DNA of 64,000 bases from Neolewinella aurantiaca (GTDB taxonomy: Bacteria > Bacteroidota > Bacteroidia > Chitinophagales > Saprospiraceae). Position numbers and translations under genes: made by a program. The stretch's first letter is position 1; each line of letters starts with the position of its first letter. Below are positions 1-10,628 of this stretch, piece after piece. The DNA lies in NCBI RefSeq assembly GCF_008014675.1, contig NZ_VOXD01000007.1, forward strand, positions 99,152-163,151. Direction: 5' to 3'. The notes under the pieces were generated by a model. The model saw only the letters and a program-made list of their open reading frames with translations, was not told the origin of the DNA and searched no databases.

Positions 1-1
1 C

Positions 2-1117
2 ACCCAAATTGAACTGCTTGAAATTTTCATCGACGGGATATTCGGTGTTCACCGCTTCTTTGCCGAACCGCTCGGAGGGCTCTATACCTTTATCATCAGC
101 ACCATCGAGATTCTCTCGGTTCTTGCTTTTGTAGCGACGCTGATTTTCCTCATCCGTCGTAACATCCTGTTCATTCCCCGCTTCAATAAGCCGGAGATGA
201 CTGGTTGGCCCAAACTCGACGCCAACCTTATCCTGATCTTCGAACTCATCCTGTTGCTTTGCATTTTTACCATGAACGGTACCGATGAAGTGCTGCAGCG
301 ACTAGACCCCGCGCATTACCCGGATACCCACCTGGCCATCACCGGCTGGCTCGGCCCGATGATTTTCGGAGGACTGGAACAAGGAACACTCGAAGTGCTG
401 GAGCGCATCGGTTGGTGGGGCCATATCATTATGGTCTTCGTGTTCCTCAATTACCTGCCTAAGTCCAAGCATCTGCATATTTTGCTCGCGTTCCCTAATA
501 CCTGGTACGCACGCCTGAAGCCTAAAGGCGAGATGATCAATATGCCGGAGATCATGAACGAGGTGAAAACAATGATGGGCCTCGGCGATCCCGATGCCCC
601 GGAACCAGATATGAACGCTGAACTCCCTGAGTTCGGTGCTAACGACATCTTCGAAATGAGCCGCATCGACCTCCTGGGCGCTTACAGCTGTACCGAATGT
701 GGGCGTTGTACCTCAGTTTGCCCGGCCAATATTACCGGAAAGAAGCTGAGCCCCCGGAAGATCGTGATGGACGTACGCGACCGCAGCGAGCAGGTTGGTG
801 CCAACATCCGTTCCGGCAACGCTGAATTCGCTAAAGACGCCAGCCAGCCCGTTTCTGCGGACAACTACGACGACGGTAAGAACCTCTGGGACTTCATCAC
901 CCGCGAAGAGATTCACGCCTGTACCACTTGTAACGCCTGTGTGGAAGCATGTCCGGTACTGATCAATCCGCTGGAGATGATCATGAAGCTCCGCCGTCAC
1001 GAAATACTTACGGAAGCCGCCGGCCCTCAGGATTGGCTGCCTCTGTTCAACTCAATCGAAAACCAGCAGCGCGCCTGGTCGGTTGGTACATCCAGAACCG
1101 CCTGGGCTGAGGAATAA
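2..1117 (+). CDS. Membrane-anchored 4Fe-4S dicluster protein (partial, 5' end outside window)
   Basis: The reading frame is open from base 2 with no start in the window, so the N-terminus lies upstream; the ATG at 197 is internal. The visible N-terminal part is hydrophobic, with segments near bases 90-170, 220-280 and 425-500, resembling a nitrate-reductase-gamma/HdrE-like membrane domain. The C-terminal half has two ferredoxin-type clusters, CTECGRCTSVCP and CTTCNACVEACP, which should bind two [4Fe-4S] centres. This is the layout of HdrC/GlpC-type electron carriers at the inner membrane. The next gene encodes the matching CCG-domain partner, so the two probably form a quinone-linked oxidoreductase module. 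The electron donor cannot be deduced. Confidence 0.85.
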   Translation, partial: TQIELLEIFIDGIFGVHRFFAEPLGGLYTFIISTIEILSVLAFVATLIFLIRRNILFIPRFNKPEMTGWPKLDANLILIFELILLLCIFTMNGTDEVLQRLDPAHYPDTHLAITGWLGPMIFGGLEQGTLEVLERIGWWGHIIMVFVFLNYLPKSKHLHILLAFPNTWYARLKPKGEMINMPEIMNEVKTMMGLGDPDAPEPDMNAELPEFGANDIFEMSRIDLLGAYSCTECGRCTSVCPANITGKKLSPRKIVMDVRDRSEQVGANIRSGNAEFAKDASQPVSADNYDDGKNLWDFITREEIHACTTCNACVEACPVLINPLEMIMKLRRHEILTEAAGPQDWLPLFNSIENQQRAWSVGTSRTAWAEE

Positions 1118-1176
1118 GTAAGTGGACAGGGTCATGTGCTTACCGCCTCGCACATGTATCCTCACCCGAAGTGTGA

Positions 1177-1206
1177 GCTCCTGTACAGGAAACGGGAGTC
1201 ACACCG
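1177..1206. other. Hairpin between the two Fe-S genes
   Basis: GTGTGA..CTCC and GGGAG.TCACAC form an imperfect inverted repeat in the 176-bp gap between the two iron-sulfur genes. There is no T-run, so a processing or attenuation hairpin is as likely as a terminator. Confidence 0.35.
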
Positions 1207-1293
1207 TTCTTACCAGAAGTGCCGCTACTAAAGCCTTTTCTGTCATCACTTCCTTACCTCCTTTATCTCCTTAATGTCCTTTATTCCTTTGCT

Positions 1294-2070
1294 ATGACTG
1301 TTAAAACAATGGCCCAGTTTGCCGCCGAAAATAAAATCCCGGAGATTCTTTTTTGGGTTGGTTGTGCAGGCTCTTTCGACGACCGCGCCCAGAAGGTTAC
1401 CCGCGCCTTCGCAGAAATACTGACCTCTGCCGGCATCGAATTCGCGGTTCTCGGAGATGAGGAAGCCTGCACCGGCGACCCCGCCCGTCGGGCAGGGAAT
1501 GAGTTCCTTTTCCAGATGACGGCCCTCCAGAATATCGAAACGCTGAATATGTACGGCGTTAAGAAGATGGTCACTGCCTGCCCTCATTGCTTTAATACCA
1601 TCAAGAACGAATACCCCGCACTCGGAGGACATTACGACATCGTGCATCACACCCAGTTGCTGCAGGAACTCATCGACAACGGCCGCATTAAGATGACCGG
1701 CGGTGGCGAGTTCAAGGGCCGTCGTATTACCTACCACGACAGTTGCTACCTCGGTCGTGCCAACGGTATCTACGAAGCACCCCGCGATGTACTTCAGTCT
1801 CTCGATACCCAACTGGTGGAAATGAAGCGCTCCAAAACCAACGGTCTGTGCTGCGGCGCCGGTGGCGCCCAGATGTGGAAAGAGGACGAGCCGGGCGACA
1901 AGCGGATCAACATGGAGCGCGTCGAGGAAGCGCTCGGTACGGGAGCGGATGTGATTGCTGTCAACTGCCCCTTCTGTCTCACGATGATGTCTGACGGTGT
2001 AACCGCCAAGGAAGGCGGAGCAATGGTTTATGACCTGTCTGAGTTGATCGTGGGCGGAATGGCGAAATAA
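1294..2070 (+). CDS. CCG-domain (HdrB-like) iron-sulfur protein
   Basis: A 258-residue protein with the two cysteine-rich (CCG) repeats of heterodisulfide reductase subunit B, LutA and GlpC relatives: one motif ends in ACPHCFNT, the second contains LCCGAGG followed by NCPFC. Such domains bind a noncubane [4Fe-4S] cluster that handles electrons or disulfides. I chose the ATG at 1294; the longer in-frame start at 1219 adds only a hydrophobic stretch not expected for this cytoplasmic family. It follows the membrane Fe-S gene on the same strand and is probably its partner subunit. Confidence 0.85.
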   Translation: MTVKTMAQFAAENKIPEILFWVGCAGSFDDRAQKVTRAFAEILTSAGIEFAVLGDEEACTGDPARRAGNEFLFQMTALQNIETLNMYGVKKMVTACPHCFNTIKNEYPALGGHYDIVHHTQLLQELIDNGRIKMTGGGEFKGRRITYHDSCYLGRANGIYEAPRDVLQSLDTQLVEMKRSKTNGLCCGAGGAQMWKEDEPGDKRINMERVEEALGTGADVIAVNCPFCLTMMSDGVTAKEGGAMVYDLSELIVGGMAK

Positions 2071-2262
2071 GCTCTTTAACAGCACATTACTCTGCATTTT
2101 GGGCTCCCTCTGCGCTGAGCCTTAGGCGAAATTTGTTGGACAGGGTGGGGGAGAGTTGGAAAATGATAACCGTAGAGTAGTGTGGTTTAACAGACCTTAA
2201 CCCAACCCTAACAGAATCAGAAAGGGAGGCAGTTTATCTTCATCCGGGAAACCTGACCCGAG

Positions 2263-3456
2263 ATGAAACACCTTTACTTTTTTGCCCTGCTTTTAACTTT
2301 TACCGGCTGCTTGTCCGTCCCCGAGTTGCTTGAAAAGGGACGCTTTGCGGAAGCGTACGAACTTGCTTACAAACACTGCACCCGCGGCCGCGCCCCTTCG
2401 GTAAAACAGTTGGATCAATTCGTTGCTGCCTACGCTGCCGTCCAGGCCAGCGATCAGGCGTCGGCAGCTTCGTTGGCACAAAAGAGTGACCCCAAAAAGT
2501 GGGCACCGCTCTACGAGATTTATAATGATCTTTACCAACGGAGCATCGATGTTATCAACATTGTTCCGTCTGCGGCGCGCTTTGACCGCTACCCGAATCT
2601 CGCTCCGGCTCACCTGGAGCAACTGAGGGAAGAGGCACGCAAGAAGGCGGGAAGGTATTATCTCGCTTTAGTGGAACAGTTGCTTCCGGCGGCGCGCGCC
2701 ATGGAAAAACCCGCTGCCCGCGAGGCTTTTTGCCTGCACGAACGGATTGCCTATTTTTTGCCGGAACGCAACGAAGAATTTGCTCCGCTGCGCGACAGTT
2801 TGGTCGACATCGGTACCCTCCGGATTTTACTTTATGCCCCGGAAGGGGATTATGCGCAGGAAATGCACAACGTACTACCGTTGCTAAAGCCGATCTCCCG
2901 TAGCTGGACCGAAATATCAACCTGGCAAACTGGCAAACGTATCGACCTTGAAGCCGAACTTGTATTCGATGATTATTCCGATAGTGGTGTTCAGGAGCGG
3001 TGCTCAACCACAGAATACGAGGAAGAGGTGCTTGATTACGTAGAGAAAAAAGAAGAAGAGGTTCGCATCAATGACAGCACGGTGATAACGAGAGTGGTGG
3101 AAATAAACCATTACAAAAAGGTCTACGCCTCGGTCACGGCGTGTAGACAAACCTGCAACGTCCGGGCCTACGGAAAACTGGATGTGTACTACCCGGCCTC
3201 GAATAAACCCGAGTGGCGTACCAGGGTAGGCGGATCGGCTAATTGGTCGAACAAGTACAGTTACGGAAGCGGTGATAGCCGGGCGTTACCGGCGTTTGCA
3301 AATTCGGGGCGCCCGTCGCACCCGCCATCCCTCGGTAGCATGCTGGCCAGTGCTGTTGCTGATCTTCCTTCTGCTGCACAGCGACAGCTGGCACAGCGGT
3401 ATGCACCAAAAAATAAGAAATTCGCAAAGGCACAAAAAGCTTATTCCTGGCAATAG
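2263..3456 (+). CDS. Putative lipoprotein of unknown function
   Basis: 397 residues. The N-terminus is a lipoprotein signal with the lipobox LTFTGC (Cys near residue 16), so the product should be lipid-anchored in the envelope. The body is helical at first and then contains a charged stretch (EEEVLDYVEKKEEEV) and a Cys pair (ACRQTCN). I recognise no family. Residues around 39-44 (CTRGRA) are encoded by a copy of the dispersed 18-bp repeat, showing the repeat is tolerated inside a reading frame. It stands alone, convergent with the GlgE gene. Confidence 0.7.
   Translation: MKHLYFFALLLTFTGCLSVPELLEKGRFAEAYELAYKHCTRGRAPSVKQLDQFVAAYAAVQASDQASAASLAQKSDPKKWAPLYEIYNDLYQRSIDVINIVPSAARFDRYPNLAPAHLEQLREEARKKAGRYYLALVEQLLPAARAMEKPAAREAFCLHERIAYFLPERNEEFAPLRDSLVDIGTLRILLYAPEGDYAQEMHNVLPLLKPISRSWTEISTWQTGKRIDLEAELVFDDYSDSGVQERCSTTEYEEEVLDYVEKKEEEVRINDSTVITRVVEINHYKKVYASVTACRQTCNVRAYGKLDVYYPASNKPEWRTRVGGSANWSNKYSYGSGDSRALPAFANSGRPSHPPSLGSMLASAVADLPSAAQRQLAQRYAPKNKKFAKAQKAYSWQ
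2377..2394 (+). repeat. Dispersed 18-bp repeat R1, copy 1 (in CDS)
   Basis: TGCACCCGCGGCCGCGCC, one mismatch from the consensus TGCACCTGCGNNCGCGCC, inside the lipoprotein reading frame. Confidence 0.8.
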
Positions 3457-3485
3457 CGAAACTGCGTACGACTCCCGGGAACCAG

Positions 3486-3503
3486 GGCGCGAACGCAGGT
3501 GCA
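3486..3503 (-). repeat. R1 copy 2
   Basis: Reverse complement reads TGCACCTGCGTTCGCGCC, a perfect match. It fills most of the 66-bp gap between two convergent genes. Confidence 0.85.
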
Positions 3504-3522
3504 ATGCTTGCTGTACAGTCGG

Positions 3523-5454
<1,932 letters not shown>

Positions 5455-5564
5455 AGCTGAAAGATAAAATTTGAAGGTCCAATGTTAGCTAAAAATGTAT
5501 AAAGGAGGATGGCGGCGGATGTTCGTTTTCTGAGTGGATAATTCAGTGGCCGCAACAGGAAATT

Positions 5565-5616
5565 GCAGCGTTGTGGTCAGTGCTTCCGTAATCGGGGACG
5601 ATGACCACAACGCTGC
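5565..5616. terminator. 15-bp perfect inverted repeat, probable terminator hairpin
   Basis: GCAGCGTTGTGGTCA (5565-5579) pairs perfectly with TGACCACAACGCTGC (5602-5616) around a 22-nt loop. It lies just past the stop of the S46 peptidase gene and before glgE, all on the minus strand. It lacks a T-run. Confidence 0.5.
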
Positions 5617-5631
5617 GCTTCAATAATTTCG

Positions 5632-7782
5632 TTATTTGACGAGTGTCATTTCTTCCACCAGGTGAGGCGCGCCGCCCAGTTTATCGATAAGGAAGAGAAC
5701 GTAGCGGATGTCGACCATGATGTTCCGGCAAATAGACGGGTCGTAGTTTACATCGCTCATGGTGCTCTGCCAGGTCCGGTCAAAGTTAAGCCCCACGAGG
5801 CGTCCTTTGGCGTCGAGTGCCGGGCTACCGGAGTTGCCACCGGTAGTGTGGTTAGAACCGAGGAAGCAGACGGGAAGCTTACCGTTTTTCATTGCGTACT
5901 TTCCGTAATCTTCGTTTTTATGCAGTTCGATGAGGTCGAGCGGGAGGTCGAATTCGTAGTCTCCGGGTTGGTACTTGGCGATGACGCCGTCGAGATCAGT
6001 GATGTAATCGAACTTCTTGCCGTCCAGCCCGGTGAAACCTTCGACCTTACCGTAGCTCACCCGCATGGTACTGTTGGCATCGGGGTAGAGGCGTTTTTCG
6101 GGGAAGAACAGCATGAGCCCTTTCATGTACTGGCGTTGCAGCGGCTCAGCCCGCTGCTGGATCTCGTTGTAAATGTTGATCACTCTTTTCTCGTTGTGCT
6201 GGTTGAGTTGTGCAACGTAGACATAACCCATATCGCCACGGAGAAGGTCAAGCGCATTTTCGGGGTCGTTCTTCAGCAGGGCAATGAGCCGGTCACCTTT
6301 GGTAAGATAGCTGCGCTGAAACAGGTCGGTGATCATCCGGTCCATGCTGCCCGCAAATTCCACCTGGTCGCGGGAGTGGAAACTCAGGTGCTTTTCCGGT
6401 ACGTTCTCGTAGTAGACGGGGAGGAGTGCTTTAGCGACCTCCATATCTACCTTAGGATTGTAACCTTTATAGAATCCTTCCAGGTAACCGATGATAGCCG
6501 GCAGGCGCTGCTTAAAGGCTTCGATGCCATTGTTGTCCGCAATCTTTACCTGACGGCGCAGGATGTTTGCGATGCGGAACATATCGATGTTGTAGTTCAG
6601 TTCGCCGGAGTAAGCATTGGTTTTGGCTACTTCTTCCTGGCGGGTTACGAGGTCGTTGATCTGACCAAGCAGGGGAGTGTAGATTTTAGACTTTACGGGC
6701 TTGGGCTCCAGGCGGTTCATGAACTCGCGCTCCATTGCCCGACGCTTTTCTATACCATTTACAGCAGCTACGCCTTCGCTTTCTCCCCGCCATTTTTTCC
6801 AGGCGTTTGCGATCCGGGCCTGCTTGCTGGCGTAGTCGATTTTGATTTGTGCGTCGGCGCGCATAGCTGAGTCGATTACCGCAAGGCTGAGGTCCCGCAT
6901 CCCGATCCGGATCGGGTTGATTACTTCGGTCCGTTGCTGCATCGCATCTGCGGAGAGGTACTGATCGGTACGGCCGGGAAACCCGAAAATCATGGAGAAA
7001 TCACCCGGCTTCACACCTTCCAGGCTTACTTCCAGGTGCTTCTTTGGCTTCATGGGGATGTTATCCGCGCTGTATTCTGCCGGGCTACCGTCGGGAGCGG
7101 TGTAAATTCTAAACAAGCTGAAATCACCGGTGTGCCGTGGCCATTCCCAGTTGTCGGTGTCGGCACCGAATTTGCCGATTGACGACGGCGGCGCTCCCAC
7201 AAGGCGTACATCGCTGTAGCGCTTGGTGACGAAAGCAAAATACTGATTGCCGTTGTAGAAAGGCTTAACGATCAGCTCTTCGTGTGCTTTCAGTTCAAAG
7301 TTCTCTTTGGTGCTTTTCAGGTTTTCAGCAATCAGTTTGGAACGCTCATCTTCAGACATGTCGTCGTAGACGTTGTTCAGGACTTTGCCCGTCACGTCTT
7401 CGATTCGCTCGATGAACATCACGTACAGGCCCGGGTTGCTTTTTTCTGCGGATTTTGATTGCGCATAAAAACCATTTTCCAGCAGGTTGTCTTCCAGAGT
7501 CGAATGGTCCTGAATGGCACTGAAACCGCAATGATGATTGGTAAGCACGAGGCCCTGGTCAGAAATTACTTCGCCGGTACAAAAGCCACCAAAGTGGACG
7601 ATTGCGTCTTTCAGACTCCCCTGGTTGATGCTGTAAATATCCTCGGCAGTGATTTTCATCCCCATTCCTTTCATTTCCTCTTCGTTGAGGTTTTCAAGGA
7701 GAAGGGGCAGCCACATTCCGCCTCCGGCGGAAAGAACCAGGGGCAGCAAAAGGAATGGAAGTGCGAACAATAGTTTACGCAT
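5632..7782 (-). CDS. S46 family dipeptidyl peptidase, DPP11 type (Asp/Glu specific)
   Basis: 716 residues with an N-terminal signal peptide, exported to the periplasm. The S46 fold is shown by TNHHCGFSAIQ (catalytic His84) and TGGNSGSP (catalytic Ser651). In this family the residue 18 positions after the Ser sets specificity: Gly in DPP7, Arg in DPP11. Here GLNFDRTW places Arg669 at exactly +18, predicting release of dipeptides with acidic P1 residues. These enzymes feed asaccharolytic or proteolytic Bacteroidota with dipeptides. The specificity call is inference from the family rule. The gene is apparently a single unit with a hairpin downstream. Confidence 0.92.
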   Translation of the reverse strand: MRKLLFALPFLLLPLVLSAGGGMWLPLLLENLNEEEMKGMGMKITAEDIYSINQGSLKDAIVHFGGFCTGEVISDQGLVLTNHHCGFSAIQDHSTLEDNLLENGFYAQSKSAEKSNPGLYVMFIERIEDVTGKVLNNVYDDMSEDERSKLIAENLKSTKENFELKAHEELIVKPFYNGNQYFAFVTKRYSDVRLVGAPPSSIGKFGADTDNWEWPRHTGDFSLFRIYTAPDGSPAEYSADNIPMKPKKHLEVSLEGVKPGDFSMIFGFPGRTDQYLSADAMQQRTEVINPIRIGMRDLSLAVIDSAMRADAQIKIDYASKQARIANAWKKWRGESEGVAAVNGIEKRRAMEREFMNRLEPKPVKSKIYTPLLGQINDLVTRQEEVAKTNAYSGELNYNIDMFRIANILRRQVKIADNNGIEAFKQRLPAIIGYLEGFYKGYNPKVDMEVAKALLPVYYENVPEKHLSFHSRDQVEFAGSMDRMITDLFQRSYLTKGDRLIALLKNDPENALDLLRGDMGYVYVAQLNQHNEKRVINIYNEIQQRAEPLQRQYMKGLMLFFPEKRLYPDANSTMRVSYGKVEGFTGLDGKKFDYITDLDGVIAKYQPGDYEFDLPLDLIELHKNEDYGKYAMKNGKLPVCFLGSNHTTGGNSGSPALDAKGRLVGLNFDRTWQSTMSDVNYDPSICRNIMVDIRYVLFLIDKLGGAPHLVEEMTLVK

Positions 7783-7822
7783 GATTGAATTGGTTTTATT
7801 TGGTTTGTCAGAATCGGGTTCT

Positions 7823-9031
7823 CTATGCTTCTATCCCTGCGTATTCCCGCAGGTACTGGAAGTCAGGCCCCAGCTCTCCGTTTATGGTTACACTGGCCCG
7901 TTGCAAAATGTCAGAATGCTCTTTTTTGAACTCGGGAAGGATTTTTTCGATGAAGGTTGCACCGAAGGCTTCGCTGGCGTCCCGGGGCAATTCGCTCGGT
8001 AGATTGTCGATCGACATTACATCTACCGCTGAAGGGGTGAATGCGTCTACCGCTTTTCCCGTCTTAGGGTCGTAGCCGAACACAGGGTCGGCGATGGTGG
8101 ATGCAAACAGAGTGGATGGAACGCTGGCTGCGGGCGCAATATCGCAGGTTACATCACCAATTACCTGAATATTGAAGTCCTCTTTTTGCATGTCTTCGGC
8201 GGTGAAGAAGGCGGGGGCTTTGCCGTCCCAAAATATACCGTTTATGAACACGTCCGCCACTTCTGTATAGGGTAAAAATGCCGATTGGTATTCTTCGCTG
8301 TTGCGGTAGAAATGGTATTTATCGATTGGCTTCCCGTCGGGGTGTTTCGCATAGTCCCGGACGTGCAGCTGGGTGAAAACGGCTTCGCCTTCTCCGTTGA
8401 GGAAGTCGCGCGGACTAACTTTTTTCAGGCCAATGTCTTCCAGTACCCGCGCGGCTCCCTTGCCCACGCGGCCGGTTCCGGTAAGGACCACCCTGAAGGG
8501 AGGCAACTCAAGCTTCGCGTACACTTCTTTGGCGGCGGCGTAATCATGGACTGCGTTGAGGCGGGGGAGCGTGAAGGTACCCGTCCGCTGGGCGTAGGTC
8601 CAGATCGCGTTGTGGGCACCTACCATGCCCGCCCAGTAGCCGAAGGCAATCAGGCGGTTACCTTTTTCTTCGGTCAGGTATTCGTAATCGATGTGGGTGA
8701 TGCCTTTGTCCAGAAAAGCCCGCATCAGCTTCTGGTTATAGGGTTGCTCCTTGGCCACATGGGCAAAAAAGCAGTAAGTTTTACCGGGGATCAGTTTGTC
8801 AACCGGGACTTCTTTTACGCCCAGTAAAAGATCCCGGTCATCAATTTTTTCCACAACAGGAACTCCCAGGTCGGCATATTCGTGGTCTTTGAACGTACGT
8901 CCCTCACTGGGTTGTACCACAATATCTATGCCATCGTTACGCAGTTGGGCAACCTGCTTTGGGGTCAGCGGAACCCTGGCGTCGGGCGGATTTTTTTCTT
9001 CACGGATTACAGCGATGGAAGGGTAGGGCAT
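7823..9031 (-). CDS. Saccharopine dehydrogenase-like / alanine dehydrogenase-fold NAD(P) enzyme
   Basis: 402 residues. The N-terminal REEKNPPDARVPLTP resembles the AlaDh/PNT substrate-binding start, and the Rossmann nucleotide site is LTGTGRVGKGAARVL (near residue 197). The overall pattern (VIGDVTCDIAPAASVPST, IDNLPSELP) fits the LYS1 branch, NAD-dependent saccharopine dehydrogenase (lysine-forming) and its bacterial relatives. The exact substrate cannot be settled from sequence. Start ATG at 9031; the gene follows the S46 peptidase gene on the same strand by only 41 bp but nothing else links their functions. Confidence 0.8.
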   Translation of the reverse strand: MPYPSIAVIREEKNPPDARVPLTPKQVAQLRNDGIDIVVQPSEGRTFKDHEYADLGVPVVEKIDDRDLLLGVKEVPVDKLIPGKTYCFFAHVAKEQPYNQKLMRAFLDKGITHIDYEYLTEEKGNRLIAFGYWAGMVGAHNAIWTYAQRTGTFTLPRLNAVHDYAAAKEVYAKLELPPFRVVLTGTGRVGKGAARVLEDIGLKKVSPRDFLNGEGEAVFTQLHVRDYAKHPDGKPIDKYHFYRNSEEYQSAFLPYTEVADVFINGIFWDGKAPAFFTAEDMQKEDFNIQVIGDVTCDIAPAASVPSTLFASTIADPVFGYDPKTGKAVDAFTPSAVDVMSIDNLPSELPRDASEAFGATFIEKILPEFKKEHSDILQRASVTINGELGPDFQYLREYAGIEA

Positions 9032-9107
9032 ATAGACTCTTGGTTAGGTGAGCGGATAATTGTGGTGATTTTGCCGCTCTGGTTTTGGTTGGGGCGCTGC
9101 ATTTTCA

Positions 9108-9126
9108 GGCGCGAACGCAGGATGCA
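9108..9126 (-). repeat. R1 copy 3
   Basis: Reverse complement TGCATCCTGCGTTCGCGCC: the consensus with one extra base in the left arm, the same variant as copy 14 at 42624. Confidence 0.75.
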
Positions 9127-9304
9127 AGGTACGGTATCGGCAGCGTTTTTTAACCGAGACTTAGTCGTCCTGCAAACACCCAAGAAATCAATCCTGAAGT
9201 GGCCAGCGGACGTTGCTGAATTAGGGCCTGATTTTGTTTGGGACAACAACGGCCCGCTTCTGTTTTAGGACGCTCTGGTTTCAAGCTAGTTGGGGTCCTT
9301 TCAT

Positions 9305-9366
9305 GCCTTACGGCAATTGAAGTTGCCGCCTGTAATCAGCAAAATCCCTTCGGGATTGTTCAGGAC
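9305..9366 (-). repeat. Repeat family R3, copy 1
   Basis: Inverted relative of 16362-16415. The shared core is ATTACAGGCGGCAACTTCA followed by a TTG(C/T)CGTAAGGC arm; GGCAACTTCAATTGCC is itself a small palindrome. Confidence 0.7.
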
Positions 9367-9536
9367 TAGACTACGGGTATGCGATCGCTCTACCTGTGTC
9401 TTTACTCCGAATTCGATGGTCCGGACGTAACTATAAACGTCAGTTGGGCCACATCTCATTTGCTGGAAGTTTCAGATGACCAGGTGAATGGCCGCAGGCA
9501 GAACCCTCACAATTACGGGCCGTCCGGATTATAGGC

Positions 9537-10253
9537 TCAGGATTTCCTGAAGTAACTGAGCCAGCCATTGTCTATCCACTTGTGATCGGGGAAAGATGAT
9601 TTCTGAATGTAATACACTACCGCGCCCAGGCAGAGCCCCAACGCTGCGCCAACGGTTACATCGCGGAGGAAATGGAACAGAAGATACATCCGGCTGAAGG
9701 CCACCATGGTGGCCAGCAAAAAGCAGAAAGCACTGATGGAAAGCTTGCCCCTCCGGGCATTGAAGGCCAGGAAGCTATACAGCGCAAAGGCCGAAGTCGC
9801 GTGTCCGCTGGGGAAGCTGCTGCCTGCATCCCAGCTGCGCCATTCTTCTTCGAACAGGTTCAGCGAATGCCAGATTTCCTCGTAATTGTCGAAGAACCAA
9901 CGCATCGGCCGGGCCTGGGCGAAGATGATCTTAAGTGTGCCGGCGGTAACGCCGGCAAAAACTCCCGTCAGGACGATGAAAATGCCTTTGCGGTAACTGA
10001 AAGCAGTGACCATGATGATGGCCAGCAGGTAGGCTTCAGGCTCAGCGAAGTGGGTCCCGATCTTGAAAAACACATCCCAGAACGGGGTTCGCATTTTATT
10101 GATGGCTACCAGGGTGTCTCCCTGATTGCGGGAAAGCAGCATGATGGCGTTGTAGATCAGGTACAGTAGTGTACCGCCTATAAACAACCAATTGTTGCGA
10201 AAGAGACGTACTATACTCCGTTCGGCTTTGGAGTCGGGGGGCAGTGTCGACAT
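9537..10253 (-). CDS. PAP2-superfamily membrane phosphatase
   Basis: 238 residues with five or six hydrophobic segments. The three acid-phosphatase motifs are intact: KIIFAQARP (KX6RP), SFPSGHATS (PSGH) and SRMYLLFHFLRD (SRX5HX3D). Such enzymes remove phosphate from lipid phosphates such as phosphatidate or undecaprenyl pyrophosphate at the outer face of the inner membrane; the substrate is not predictable here. It is divergent from the trp leader. Confidence 0.88.
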   Translation of the reverse strand: MSTLPPDSKAERSIVRLFRNNWLFIGGTLLYLIYNAIMLLSRNQGDTLVAINKMRTPFWDVFFKIGTHFAEPEAYLLAIIMVTAFSYRKGIFIVLTGVFAGVTAGTLKIIFAQARPMRWFFDNYEEIWHSLNLFEEEWRSWDAGSSFPSGHATSAFALYSFLAFNARRGKLSISAFCFLLATMVAFSRMYLLFHFLRDVTVGAALGLCLGAVVYYIQKSSFPDHKWIDNGWLSYFRKS

Positions 10254-10430
10254 AACTGCAAGGTATAATGCAATGGTCGGAGATCGGTAAGGCCAAAGAG
10301 GAAATTCGGTGGGAGTGTCGGCATTGTAAGTTTCTCGTGGGTGTTCTACACCCGAGCAGAGAGGAGTTTAGCGGAATGAAAACTCCCCGGCAATTTGGAA
10401 ATTCCGTCTTTGCAACCCTACCTTGCAGCC

Positions 10431-10490
10431 ATGCAAACAATAACCCGTAACAACTGGTGGTGGCTTCAAGATACTCTCCGAGCATCCTGA
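10431..10490 (+). CDS. trpL: trp operon leader peptide
   Basis: A 19-residue frame reading MQTITRNNWWWLQDTLRAS, with three consecutive Trp codons, placed just upstream of an intrinsic terminator and trpE. This is the classic layout for ribosome-mediated attenuation: stalling at the Trp codons when charged tRNA-Trp is scarce should favour an antiterminator, and CTCCGA (10476-10481) can pair with TCGGA in the terminator arm. Too short for ordinary gene calling, but the WWW run in this position is hard to explain otherwise. Confidence 0.85.
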   Translation: MQTITRNNWWWLQDTLRAS

Positions 10491-10524
10491 ACGGCCTTCG
10501 TTTGTGTAAAACAAAGAAATTTTA

Positions 10525-10560
10525 AGCCCGTCGGATTTGCTCCGTCGGGCTTTTTTTTTT
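10525..10560 (+). terminator. trp attenuator (intrinsic terminator)
   Basis: An 11-bp perfect stem, AGCCCGTCGGA / TCCGTCGGGCT, with a 5-nt loop, followed by a run of ten T. It lies between the leader peptide and trpE, so it should end transcription when Trp is plentiful. Confidence 0.88.
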
Positions 10561-10576
10561 GCCCTTAAACTTACAT

Positions 10577-10595
10577 TGCACCCTGCGGCCGCGCC
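10577..10595 (+). repeat. R1 copy 4
   Basis: TGCACCCTGCGGCCGCGCC, the consensus plus one base, between the trp attenuator and the trpE start. Confidence 0.78.
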
Positions 10596-10628
10596 TGATA
10601 TGCCCCGGTCGCACAGCGAAAAATAATT

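Larger units (their letters stand above)
9032..9536. other. 505-bp intergenic region with repeats, no gene
   Basis: Contains R1 copy 3 and one copy of repeat family R3. No convincing reading frame. It separates two minus-strand genes and presumably holds the promoter of the saccharopine dehydrogenase-like gene. Confidence 0.6.

Noticed and set aside
1219..1293. Longer N-terminus for the CCG-domain protein
   Set aside because: The added 25 residues form a hydrophobic tract not expected for this cytoplasmic family.
5662..6870. 402-residue open frame antisense to the S46 peptidase
   Set aside because: Shadow of a well-supported gene with intact catalytic motifs.
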